Positions 56,771 to 64,000 of a stretch of DNA of 64,000 nucleotides are shown piece after piece. Within the stretch, counting starts at the first letter, position 1. Each line of letters starts with the position of its first letter. Below the pieces are notes generated by a model that saw only the letters and a list, made by a program, of their open reading frames with translations, was not told the DNA's origin and ran no database searches. Source of the stretch: Salinicola acroporae (GTDB taxonomy: Bacteria; Pseudomonadota; Gammaproteobacteria; Pseudomonadales; Halomonadaceae); assembly GCF_003206615.1 (NCBI RefSeq), contig NZ_PZJW01000007.1, positions 124,001-188,000 on the forward strand. The letters run 5' to 3'. The position numbers and the translations under genes are program-made.

Positions 56771-58777
56771 ATGTCATTCATGCAGCAAACCAGGACGACG
56801 GCGCCGATCAATGCCGCCTGTCGTCCATACCTGACACTGGCCGGGCTGACGCTTGGATGCGCGCTAGCGCAGGAGAGTGGCGCGCTGGACACGATGACCG
56901 TCACCTCGGCATCGGCCTCTGGCTACGCCGTCGACCCCGTCCATGCCCCCGCCAGCATCTCGGTCATTTCCCGCCAAGAGCTGGAAGGAAAGTCCTATCG
57001 CGATATTACCCATGCGCTACAGGACGTGCCCGACGTTTACATCAACGACGGCCCGACGAGCAAAGGCGGCACTGGCGAAGTCTCGATCCGGGGCTTCGAT
57101 TCGCAATACACGTTGATTCTGGTCGATGGCGTGCCGCAGGACTCCTCCCAGGCTTACTACAACGGCTTTGGCAGCGGCGCCGAATACAGCTGGCTACCAC
57201 CGATGTCGGCCATCGAGCGTATCGAGGTAATTCGAGGGCCGATGTCGACGCTTTACGGTTCGAACGCGCTGGGCGGTGTGATCAATATCATCACGCGACC
57301 GATCCCGGAATCGTGGACGGGCTCCATCAACACCGACACGCTGATTCAGCAACACAGCGACTCCGGCAATCGCCAGCAGAGCAACGTCTATCTGGCAGGC
57401 CCGGTGATCGAGAATACACTGGCCGCAACGTTCACCGCGTCCACCCTCTCCCGCGCCGAGGACGACATTACCTACGGCTATCCCGAGTACGATCGCGACA
57501 CCTACAGCGGCAAGCTCACCTGGACACCGAACGACGACAACACGCTGAGTCTCGAGGCGGGATACGCCGACCAGCGGACCGAGGCCACCGCCGGCCGCAG
57601 CGGCAGCCGTGGCGATAGCGAGTTCGAGACTCGCCGCCGCCATCAGACACTGACCCACGAGATCGACTGGGGCAATCGCATTCGCACCCGGAGCTTCGTC
57701 AAGCATGTCGATCTCGACCAGGACGACGGCTCCTACACCTCGACCTATGAGCGCAGCACGTTCAAGTCATCGACCGTCATTCCACTGGGCGATCATCTGC
57801 TGACCGTGGGAGGCGAGTACCGCAAACAGGAGATCGACCACCCGGACCGCGCCCTGGGCGTCACGAATCTGGAGCGCTGGGATGGTGCCCTCTTCGCCGA
57901 GGACGAGTGGTTTCTCACCGACCGCTTCTCGTTGACGACCGGCGCGCGCTACGTCGAGGACGAAAATTACGGCAGCAAATTCGTACCACGGCTTTACGGC
58001 GTATTCGACGCGACGTCCACGCTGACCTTCAAAGGCGGCGTCAGCGCCGGCTATCGCACCCCGGATCTCAAGGAAGGCGACTCCAACTGGCTGGAGGGCG
58101 GAGGTGGCCCCGGCTGCCCCGACTGCCGCGACGTCGGCAATTCCGATCTAAAACCGGAAAAGAGCATCACCTATGAGTTGGCCGCATACTGGCAATCGAG
58201 TCCCGACCTGCTCACCAGCGTGACGGTGTTCCACACCGAGTTCGACGACAAGATCGAGAAACCGGTCGTCTGCGACATCCGAGAAGGTGACGCCAGCTGT
58301 GTCTACCTGGGTGACGACTACACCGCGCTCTATCAGTACATGAACGTGGAGGAAGCGACGATCGACGGGGTCGAGCTGGGGCTCGACTGGGCGTTGACGA
58401 CGGCGCTGGATCTCAACGCCAGCTACACCTACACCGACAGCGAGCAGAAAAGCGGTGACAATGCCGGGCTACCGCTCAATGACCAACCCAAGCATCGCGC
58501 CAGCCTGGGAATCGACTGGGCCGCGACGCCGGCGACCAATGTGTGGTCACGAGCACGCTTCAAGGGCGAGGCAGAACAGATCGCCGGGCGCGGGGGCCTG
58601 TCCGACGCCTACCCCAGCTACACCCTGGTCGACGCAGGTCTCAACTACCGTGTGATTCCCAATCTGACGCTCTACGGCGGGGTCTACAACGTGTTCGACA
58701 GACGTGTCGACTACGACAGCTATGGGCGCGTGCTGGATGGTCGCGCCTACAACGCCGGAGTCACTCTGAGTTTCTGA
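56771..58777 (+). CDS. TonB-dependent outer-membrane receptor, siderophore or haem type
   Basis: The 668-residue receptor has an N-terminal signal region (LTLAGLTLGCALA), a TonB-box-like DTMTVTSAS near residue 40, a plug domain (PASISVISRQELEGKSYRDI, GGTGEVSIRGFDSQYTLILVDGVPQ, ERIEVIRGPMSTLYGSNALGGVINI) and a 22-strand barrel ending AGVTLSF. The barrel carries GYRTPDLKEG and NSDLKPEKS, equivalents of the FRAP and NPNL boxes found in haem and catecholate receptors; a CPDC pair lies between them. It follows the PadR gene by 130 bases, so it may be on the same transcript. Whether the ligand is haem or a ferric catecholate is undecided. Confidence 0.9.
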   Translation: MSFMQQTRTTAPINAACRPYLTLAGLTLGCALAQESGALDTMTVTSASASGYAVDPVHAPASISVISRQELEGKSYRDITHALQDVPDVYINDGPTSKGGTGEVSIRGFDSQYTLILVDGVPQDSSQAYYNGFGSGAEYSWLPPMSAIERIEVIRGPMSTLYGSNALGGVINIITRPIPESWTGSINTDTLIQQHSDSGNRQQSNVYLAGPVIENTLAATFTASTLSRAEDDITYGYPEYDRDTYSGKLTWTPNDDNTLSLEAGYADQRTEATAGRSGSRGDSEFETRRRHQTLTHEIDWGNRIRTRSFVKHVDLDQDDGSYTSTYERSTFKSSTVIPLGDHLLTVGGEYRKQEIDHPDRALGVTNLERWDGALFAEDEWFLTDRFSLTTGARYVEDENYGSKFVPRLYGVFDATSTLTFKGGVSAGYRTPDLKEGDSNWLEGGGGPGCPDCRDVGNSDLKPEKSITYELAAYWQSSPDLLTSVTVFHTEFDDKIEKPVVCDIREGDASCVYLGDDYTALYQYMNVEEATIDGVELGLDWALTTALDLNASYTYTDSEQKSGDNAGLPLNDQPKHRASLGIDWAATPATNVWSRARFKGEAEQIAGRGGLSDAYPSYTLVDAGLNYRVIPNLTLYGGVYNVFDRRVDYDSYGRVLDGRAYNAGVTLSF

Positions 58778-58840
58778 ACGGCGCCGATGGCCGCTTACGA
58801 GGAAATGGGGTTATGTAGAGGATCGTTACCGACAAGGAGC

Positions 58841-58860
58841 CGGCTGGCGTTGACCAGCCG
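58841..58860 (+). terminator. Hairpin between the receptor gene and gpgS
   Basis: CGGCTGG and CCAGCCG form a 7-base-pair stem with a 6-base loop 64 bases after the receptor stop, followed by TCTTCTC. It lies between convergent genes and is a weak terminator candidate. Confidence 0.45.
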
Positions 58861-58872
58861 TCTTCTCGAGGC

Positions 58873-60093
58873 TCAAACATCGCCTGCATTATCCAGCTCC
58901 ACCGCTTCGAACAGGCGATCCTGAAGGTCGGGAATCGCCGCCTGGACCCGGTTCCAACTGGGAATGAAAGGCTTGTCCCGTGGGGATTCGAAGAAGGCGG
59001 CGCCGGCCTGCATGATATTGTCGGCGAACAGCTCCACGGCGGCCTCTTCGCTATGGCGGTCCAGCTTGAGCCCGTTCATGGCGGCATCGTGGTCGTAGGC
59101 CTCGATCAGATCCAGCGCCACGCGATAGTAGGTGGCCTTGACCGTACGGAAGCTCTCGACGCTCATCTCCACCCCGAGCGTCGCCAGCTTGCGATACATC
59201 GCCTTGGCGATGTCCATGCTCATCCGGTTGAGCCCGCCGCTGGGATCCTCCTCGGAGACCGGCTGATGCTTGTGGTCGTAGGCGTCGGCGATATCCACCT
59301 GACACAAGCGCTTGGTCGAGAAGTTCCGGTGAACTTCGGAGAGCACGCCGATCTCCAGGCCCCAGTCGCTGGGAATGCGAATGCCGTCGAGCACGTCGGC
59401 GCGCATGGAGAATTCGCCGGATAGCGGATAGCGGTAGCTGTCGAGATAATCGAGGTAAGGCAGCGGCCCGTAAATCATCTTGAAGGCCCGAATCAGCGGC
59501 GTGACCATCAACCGCGCCACCCGGCCGTTGAGCTTGCCGGAGGCGATTCGGGAGTAGTAGCCCTTGCAGAACTCGTAGTGGAAGCGCGGATTGGCCACCG
59601 GGTAGATCAACCGCGCCAGCAGGCCGCGGTCGTAGGTGACGATATCGCAGTCGTGGAGTGCGATCGCCTCGGCCTTGCCGGATGCGCGGACGTAACCGGA
59701 ACAGTACCAGACGTTGCAGCCCTTGCCCGGCTCCAGGGGCGCCAGGTTCTCCTGCGCCAGTTCCTGCTGGAGGGCCTGGAGTCGCGGGCCGTCGTTCCAC
59801 AGGATGCGGTGGTGCTGAGGCAGGCGCGAAAAGAACTCCCGCGCCTTGAGAAACTGCTCGCGATCGGCGCGATCGAGGCCGATGACGATTTCGCTGAGAT
59901 AAGGCACCTTGCACAGTTCATCGACGATGTGCGAGAGCGCCGGCCCCTCCAGCTCGGAGTAGAGCGATGGCAGAATCAGCCCCATCGGCCGGGTGCGCGA
60001 GAACTGCTTGAGATCGTTCTCCAGGGCTTCCACCGAGCGCCGCGTCAGGTTGTGGAAATTGGTAATGATACCGTTCTGATAAAAATCACTCAT
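58873..60093 (-). CDS. gpgS: Glucosyl-3-phosphoglycerate synthase GpgS (GT81)
   Basis: GpgS transfers glucose from a nucleotide sugar to 3-phosphoglycerate, the first step of glucosylglycerate synthesis. The 406-residue enzyme has a GT-A fold with the nucleotide-sugar/metal DXD motif HDCDIVTYDR (D148, D150) and the family blocks GLILPSLYSELEGPAL, GKGCNVWYCSGYVRASGKAE and GEFSMRADVL followed by PSDWGLEIGVLSE. The gene is immediately downstream of gpgP (69-base gap), the reverse of a synthase-first order. Mannosyl-transfer is the alternative, but the GT81 type favours glucose. Confidence 0.88.
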   Translation of the reverse strand: MSDFYQNGIITNFHNLTRRSVEALENDLKQFSRTRPMGLILPSLYSELEGPALSHIVDELCKVPYLSEIVIGLDRADREQFLKAREFFSRLPQHHRILWNDGPRLQALQQELAQENLAPLEPGKGCNVWYCSGYVRASGKAEAIALHDCDIVTYDRGLLARLIYPVANPRFHYEFCKGYYSRIASGKLNGRVARLMVTPLIRAFKMIYGPLPYLDYLDSYRYPLSGEFSMRADVLDGIRIPSDWGLEIGVLSEVHRNFSTKRLCQVDIADAYDHKHQPVSEEDPSGGLNRMSMDIAKAMYRKLATLGVEMSVESFRTVKATYYRVALDLIEAYDHDAAMNGLKLDRHSEEAAVELFADNIMQAGAAFFESPRDKPFIPSWNRVQAAIPDLQDRLFEAVELDNAGDV

Positions 60094-60162
60094 GAAGCGC
60101 CCTCTTCGTATTGTCGTTTTGGCGTCGATCCGTGACGCCTGTCATCAGGTCGATATCTTCGA

Positions 60163-61029
60163 CTACTGCGGCTCGCCACTCTCCCATCCCGATTCCTGGG
60201 CCAGCCAATGCGCGACACCCTCCGACCAACCGGCCGGCCCTCGCGCTTGCGTTCGATAGACCTGGGCCCCTCCCAGGGCCATCGGCTGGCCATGATTGGC
60301 GGCAATGACCACGGCCATGTCCGTCGTCGACAGCAACGCCAGATCGTTGGGCCCATCCCCGAGACCCAGCGTCCTCGGCCGATAGCCACGCAACGACTCG
60401 AACCGGGCCAGCAGCCATTCGGCGGCCTGTCCTTTGTCGACCGCGCCCATGACATGCCAGAAACGGCCGCCTCGGGTCAGGCGCAGGCCATCGACGCGCA
60501 GGGTCTCATGCAAAGCTTGCAGTTTGGTGTCGTCGTCCTCCCAGACCAGCGGTTCGCTCCCTTCACGACTCATCGCCTGCTCGGCACCGGCAGTACTGAG
60601 CCCCGTGAGTTCTCGAACCTCGGCCAGGTCCATCTCCCCCATCCGGCGGAAGCGCAGACCATGGCGCTCGCGCACCACATCCAGACGACGCCGGATGAAG
60701 TCGACATCCATGCTCGGGGTCTTGACCACCAGGCCGTCCGGCGAGGCCGGGTCACGATCCAGTCGCGCGTGCTGCCAGGATGGCGGCAGGCCGATCACCG
60801 CGCCGTTCTCGGCGATGAAGGGGGTCTGCTCCAGTCCCAGCTCCTGGCGAAGTGCCAGCAGTTCGGCACGGGTCTTGCTGGTGGTGGGAATGACCGGGAT
60901 CGCCCACTGCTCGAGACGCTGCAGCCACGAGGCGGCAGGCTGCCAGTCGTAGCTATCGTGGTCCAGTAACGACCCGTCGAGATCGGTGAACACCAGCAAC
61001 GGTGGCTTGTTCAAGGTCGGCTGTGTCAT
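60163..61029 (-). CDS. gpgP: Glucosyl-3-phosphoglycerate phosphatase GpgP (MpgP-type HAD)
   Basis: The 288-residue HAD-IIB phosphatase removes phosphate from glucosyl- or mannosyl-3-phosphoglycerate to give the compatible solute. Motif I is VFTDLDGSLLDHDSYDW (D16, D18 catalytic), with PTTSKTRAELLALR (motif II) and LGLGDGPNDLALL (motif IV). It matches the MpgP/YedP group by these blocks and length. It pairs with gpgS downstream; substrate preference for the glucosyl form is inferred from the partner. It is separated from dgoK by 210 bases with a strong hairpin. Confidence 0.88.
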   Translation of the reverse strand: MTQPTLNKPPLLVFTDLDGSLLDHDSYDWQPAASWLQRLEQWAIPVIPTTSKTRAELLALRQELGLEQTPFIAENGAVIGLPPSWQHARLDRDPASPDGLVVKTPSMDVDFIRRRLDVVRERHGLRFRRMGEMDLAEVRELTGLSTAGAEQAMSREGSEPLVWEDDDTKLQALHETLRVDGLRLTRGGRFWHVMGAVDKGQAAEWLLARFESLRGYRPRTLGLGDGPNDLALLSTTDMAVVIAANHGQPMALGGAQVYRTQARGPAGWSEGVAHWLAQESGWESGEPQ

Positions 61030-61135
61030 GGCTTCACCCGCATCGCATCACCTCGTCATGTCGTACGCGATCGGCTGCTTGTCGGCAGTCGTATAGGTGA
61101 AGGTAGCACGTATCATGCCAAACACGACGGCTCGC

Positions 61136-61165
61136 GCCATGGGAGCCGGACACGGCTCCCATGGC
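61136..61165. terminator. Perfect 13-bp hairpin between dgoK and gpgP
   Basis: GCCATGGGAGCCG and CGGCTCCCATGGC form a perfect stem with a four-base loop, 75 bases after the dgoK stop. No T tract follows, but it is the strongest hairpin in this gap and probably separates the galactonate and glucosylglycerate transcripts. Confidence 0.55.
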
Positions 61166-61239
61166 GGTGCTGTCGAGCCATTGACGCGGGCCGCCTGCGC
61201 ACCATTTTGGTGCATTAGTGGCTCGTGGCCCGATGGATA

Positions 61240-62199
61240 TCAGCAGCGGGCGTGTCGTGCCGCGATCGCGATGACGCCGGCCAGGGTCGCGCGATCGCTA
61301 TCGATCGCTTCGACCGCGATCCCGGAGGCCTCCAGTGCAATGGTATAACTTTGCCGAAGCGAGTCAGCGCCGACGAGATACACCTTGTCGAGCTCGTGAC
61401 GAGCCGCTTGCATGGCCCTTACCTCCTCCCCGATCAAGACGCCGGAGAGAAAGCTGCCGACCTGTGCCGATTCGAGTCCAGCGTAGAGATGGCGACTGCG
61501 GGCTTCGAACAGGGCATGCATCACGCCCCCGGGGCAGCCGGCGCGGGAAACGCCGAGGCGAAATGCGCCCTCGTCGAACGGCGCGTCTTCACGAGCCGGC
61601 TCTCCCGGCAGGGTGTGGAAACGCACCGCGTGGTAGAGCTCGCCGGTCATCATGGTGGTAAACGCCGTCATGCGGCCAGCATCGAGGCGCGCCCACTTGC
61701 TGTGGGTACCCGGTAAGCAACAGTCGCCACCGTCCACGCCAGCAAGCGCCAGGGCACCAAAGGCCTGAACCTCCTCCCCGCGCATCACATCGACGTGGGC
61801 CGGGGTTATCTGCTTGACCCCCGGCACGATCCAGACGTTGTCGAGGCCCGGCGCGGCGACCACGTTCTGGGCCAGATCGGCGGCGGCGACAGGGAGTTCC
61901 AGTTGCGGCGCCTCGTGCCAGCCCCGCGCGGAACCGACCATGCCGGCCAGGTAGACCGGGATTTTCTCAGCGCCCGAAGCCGCGCCTTCAACGCCCGAGG
62001 CCGCGCCGCCGCCCTCCCGCCATTCGTCGGTCTGCGACGCGCAGTAGTGGGGGAATTCGCTCTGAGTCAGCGCGCGCAGACCGGAGGCCGAACGCCGGCT
62101 GTCCAGCACCTCGCCGCTGGCGGTGTCGACCAGAAAGGCGCGGAAGTTGCTGGTTCCCCAGTCGATGACGATCAGGCGCGCCGGTGCCTCGCCGCTCAT
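61240..62199 (-). CDS. dgoK: 2-dehydro-3-deoxygalactonokinase
   Basis: DgoK phosphorylates 2-keto-3-deoxygalactonate in the galactonate branch of the De Ley-Doudoroff pathway. The 319-residue protein starts with the nucleotide-binding LIVIDWGTSNFRAFLVD (residues 9-25) and has GMVGSARGW, LPGTHSKWARLD and HALFEARSRHLYAGL blocks. A short duplicated Gly/Ala/Ser segment (GAASGVEGAASGAEK, about residues 68-82) is inserted in a loop. The ATG at 62199 overlaps the dgoA stop as ATGA. An open frame continuing to 63141 is accidental. Confidence 0.93.
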   Translation of the reverse strand: MSGEAPARLIVIDWGTSNFRAFLVDTASGEVLDSRRSASGLRALTQSEFPHYCASQTDEWREGGGAASGVEGAASGAEKIPVYLAGMVGSARGWHEAPQLELPVAAADLAQNVVAAPGLDNVWIVPGVKQITPAHVDVMRGEEVQAFGALALAGVDGGDCCLPGTHSKWARLDAGRMTAFTTMMTGELYHAVRFHTLPGEPAREDAPFDEGAFRLGVSRAGCPGGVMHALFEARSRHLYAGLESAQVGSFLSGVLIGEEVRAMQAARHELDKVYLVGADSLRQSYTIALEASGIAVEAIDSDRATLAGVIAIAARHARC

Positions 62200-62882
62200 G
62201 CATCCGCCTCGCGTTCCATCTGCTCCGCGTGGTGCGCAACCTCGAGCAGCCGACGCCACTCCGCGACCAGCTCGGCCGCGATCTCGCCGACTTCCGCCGC
62301 CTTGCGTCCCGGCTTGTAGAGGTTGCTGCCGAAGCCGAAGCCGGCCACCCCGAAGGCGTGCCACTCGCTCATGTTGCTCTTGTCGATACCGCCGACCGCC
62401 AGCACCGGCAGGCCCTTGGGCAGGATCGCGCTGATATCCTTGAAGTAGCCGGTGCCCAGGCGTGCCGCCGGGAACAGCTTGAGCGCCGTCGCCCCGGCCT
62501 TGGCCGCGGCCAGCGCCTCGCTCGGCGTCATGCAGCCGATCATCGGTGCCAGGCCGTGCTCGACACCGGCCCGAATCACCTCCGGGTCGGTATTGGGCGT
62601 GATCAGCAGCGGCGCATCGAGATCGGCCAACCGCTCGGCGTGCATCGGGTCCAGCACCGTGCCCGCGCCAATCACGACATCGTCCGGACAGCGCCTGGCG
62701 ATCGCGGCGATGCTGTCCCAGGCCCGCGGGGAGTTGAGTGGGATCTCGATCAGCTTGAACCCCGCCGCCACCAGCGCGTCGAACACGGCGTCGATCTCTT
62801 CCGGTGTGATTCCGCGCAGGATCGCCACCAACGGCCGTTCGCGCAGCGCCGCCTCCAGGGCGAATTTGCGTGTCTCGTTCAT
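62196..62882 (-). CDS. dgoA: 2-dehydro-3-deoxy-6-phosphogalactonate aldolase
   Basis: DgoA splits 2-keto-3-deoxy-6-phosphogalactonate to pyruvate and glyceraldehyde 3-phosphate. The 228-residue class I aldolase has PLVAILRGITPEEID (residues 18-32), LIEIPLNSPRAW, VIGAGTVLDP and the Schiff-base lysine in GATALKLFPAAR. VAGFGFGSNLYKPG is nearest to DgoA rather than Eda. The ATG at 62882 has GAGGAG upstream. It lies 286 bases after dgoD, an unusually long gap inside an operon. Confidence 0.92.
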   Translation of the reverse strand: MNETRKFALEAALRERPLVAILRGITPEEIDAVFDALVAAGFKLIEIPLNSPRAWDSIAAIARRCPDDVVIGAGTVLDPMHAERLADLDAPLLITPNTDPEVIRAGVEHGLAPMIGCMTPSEALAAAKAGATALKLFPAARLGTGYFKDISAILPKGLPVLAVGGIDKSNMSEWHAFGVAGFGFGSNLYKPGRKAAEVGEIAAELVAEWRRLLEVAHHAEQMEREADA

Positions 62883-63168
62883 TTCTCTCTCCTCGTTTCG
62901 GCCAGTCTAGGGCCGCGCGTTGAAGCGCAGCCAGCAGAGCATCAGCATGTAGCGCTCGAGAGCCAGCCGGACCACACTTTCCTGGAGGCTCTGCGTCGGC
63001 GAGCAAAGACGGCTGAGCGCCCAGTACGGTGCGCTCGAGAGCCAGCCGAGCGAGCTGAAGCGCAAGGCGCCCGGCGCACAGAACCCGGAGCATATGGGGT
63101 ATATGTGAGGAGTTCGCGCACCGGGCAACACGGCGATTCACTCGCGCAGGCGGCTATCGAGTGTGCCG
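62883..63168. repeat. Spacer between dgoD and dgoA with direct repeats
   Basis: An exact 18-base direct repeat (GCGCTCGAGAGCCAGCCG) occurs at 62952-62969 and 63031-63048, and TGAAGCGCA occurs at 62921-62929 and 63055-63063, outside them. The spacer has no credible gene, although a minus-strand frame of 74 codons (62907-63131) is open through it. It may be a small dispersed repeat within the operon. Neither repeat was seen elsewhere in the window by eye. Confidence 0.5.
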
Positions 63169-64000
63169 TTACCATTCCGCGACGGAACCATCTTCATGGG
63201 TCCAGACCGGATTACGCCAGCGGTGACCGACCTTGGAACGCTCCTCGACGAACGCTTCGTCGATCTCGACCCCCAACCCGGGGCCCTGAGGGATCGTACA
63301 GTAGCCGTCCTCGATCGCCAGGGCATCCTTGTCCACCAGGTAATCGAGCACGTCGTTGTCCCGATTGTAGTGGATGCCCATACTCTGCTCCTGGATGAAG
63401 GCGTTGTGGCTGACGGCATCGACGTGTAGAGAAGCCGCCAACGTCAACGGTCCCAGCGGGCAGTGAGGGGCCAGCGCCACATCGAAGCAGGAAGCCAGCG
63501 TGGCGATCTTCATGCCCTCGCTGATACCGCCGCAATGGGACAGATCGGGCTGGACGATGTCGACCATGCCTTCGACCAGCAGATCGCGAAACTGGTAGCG
63601 GGTGTGCAACCGCTCCCCGGTGGCGATGGGATAGCCGAGACCACCGGCGATGTGCTTGAGGCTGGGCAGGTGTTCCGGCAGCACCGGCTCCTCGACGAAC
63701 ATCGGATGATACGGTTCCAGTTCCCGCAGCAGCGCCTTGGCCATGGGGCGATGGACGCGACCGTGGAAGTCGATGCCGATGCCGATATCCGGCCCCACGG
63801 CGTCGCGGGCCTCGGCGACCCTGGCGACCGCCTCGTCCACCTTGGCATGAGAGTCGACGATCGCCATCTCGGCGGTGCCATTCATCTTGAACGCGGTAAA
63901 GCCTTTATCGACCAGCGCCTTGGCGCCCGCGCCCACATCGCTGGGCTTGTCGCCACCGGTCCAGGCGTACATCCGCATCCTGTCACGACAGGCTCCGCCC
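63169..64000 (-). CDS. dgoD: D-galactonate dehydratase (N-terminal part cut off by the window end)
   Basis: DgoD dehydrates galactonate to 2-keto-3-deoxygalactonate. The visible 277 residues are the C-terminal enolase-superfamily barrel: GFTAFKMNG (first lysine), GIDFHGRVHRPM, FVEEPVLPEHL, the metal ligands D, E and E in strands, IATGERLHTRYQFR, DIVQPDLSHCGG and the catalytic histidine in LAPHCPLGPLTLAAS. The frame is open to the right edge through GGACRDRMRMYAWTGG, which matches the middle of DgoD, so the real start lies outside the window, not at 63978. It heads dgoD-dgoA-dgoK; any regulator or transporter is beyond the edge. Confidence 0.93.
   Translation of the reverse strand, partial: GGACRDRMRMYAWTGGDKPSDVGAGAKALVDKGFTAFKMNGTAEMAIVDSHAKVDEAVARVAEARDAVGPDIGIGIDFHGRVHRPMAKALLRELEPYHPMFVEEPVLPEHLPSLKHIAGGLGYPIATGERLHTRYQFRDLLVEGMVDIVQPDLSHCGGISEGMKIATLASCFDVALAPHCPLGPLTLAASLHVDAVSHNAFIQEQSMGIHYNRDNDVLDYLVDKDALAIEDGYCTIPQGPGLGVEIDEAFVEERSKVGHRWRNPVWTHEDGSVAEW

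Noticed and set aside
61240-63141. A continuous 633-codon minus-strand frame suggesting a large fusion protein
   Set aside because: Only the part from 62199 downward is DgoK; the rest overlaps dgoA in another frame and the spacer, without homology.

Overview
The window is a stretch of chromosome from a GC-rich halophilic gammaproteobacterium, most likely a member of the Halomonadaceae (Halomonas, Salinicola or a relative). The grounds are the gene families and gene order shared with Pseudomonas and E. coli (rppH-ptsP with lgt-thyA-folA; yrfG-hslR-hslO-pckA with nudE; nrdR-ribD-ribB-ribH-nusB-thiL-pgpA), an acidic general porin, and genes to make and break down the compatible solute glucosylglycerate. 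I see no rRNA, tRNA, CRISPR array, intact insertion sequence or phage genes. Nearly all of the window is chromosomal housekeeping.

Layout. 1-3.1 kb: divergent phospholipid genes, a cut-off phospholipase D/cardiolipin synthase-like gene and plsB. 3.1-7.4 kb: a minus-strand polyamine-type ABC importer with a Tat-type binding protein; a 234-bp element with 16-bp perfect inverted ends lies inside this gene set. 7.7-14.5 kb: porin, a ProQ/FinO-domain protein, folA-thyA, lgt, a TauE-type exporter and an NRDE protein. 14.4-28.7 kb: ptsP-rppH, an HAD phosphatase, rsd, dsbB, gshA, tex, pckA, hslO-hslR-yrfG and nudE. 28.8-39.9 kb: a small repeat-bearing secreted protein, a LysR regulator divergent from a sugar-acid dehydratase and a kdgT-type permease, then an oxidoreductase, acyltransferase, short-chain dehydrogenase, DMT exporter, queH, LysE exporter and a small lipoprotein. 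39.9-49.7 kb: lon, a YdgA-family gene, and the riboflavin/nusB/thiL/pgpA/nrdR cluster.

49.9-61.0 kb is the most distinctive part. A GH13_18 phosphorylase gene (probable glucosylglycerate phosphorylase) and the genes that make glucosylglycerate (gpgP-gpgS) bracket a haem/iron-uptake island. Its five leading genes (hmuT-hmuU-hmuV, a catechol-type O-methyltransferase, a PadR regulator) are joined by four successive ATGA overlaps behind a near-consensus Fur box, and a TonB-dependent receptor follows. 61.2-64.0 kb: a galactonate operon dgoD (cut by the window end)-dgoA-dgoK.

The parts fit a marine or saline heterotroph: import of polyamines and sugar acids (2-keto-3-deoxygluconate, galactonate, altronate/galactarate), gluconeogenesis through ATP-dependent PEP carboxykinase, redox and heat-stress protection (gshA, dsbB, hslO/hslR, lon) and reversible storage of an osmolyte. 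The riboflavin cluster lacks a riboflavin synthase gene, and its RibB has a C-terminal domain that has lost the GTP cyclohydrolase II metal site. Both ribE and ribA must therefore lie elsewhere in the genome if the pathway is complete.
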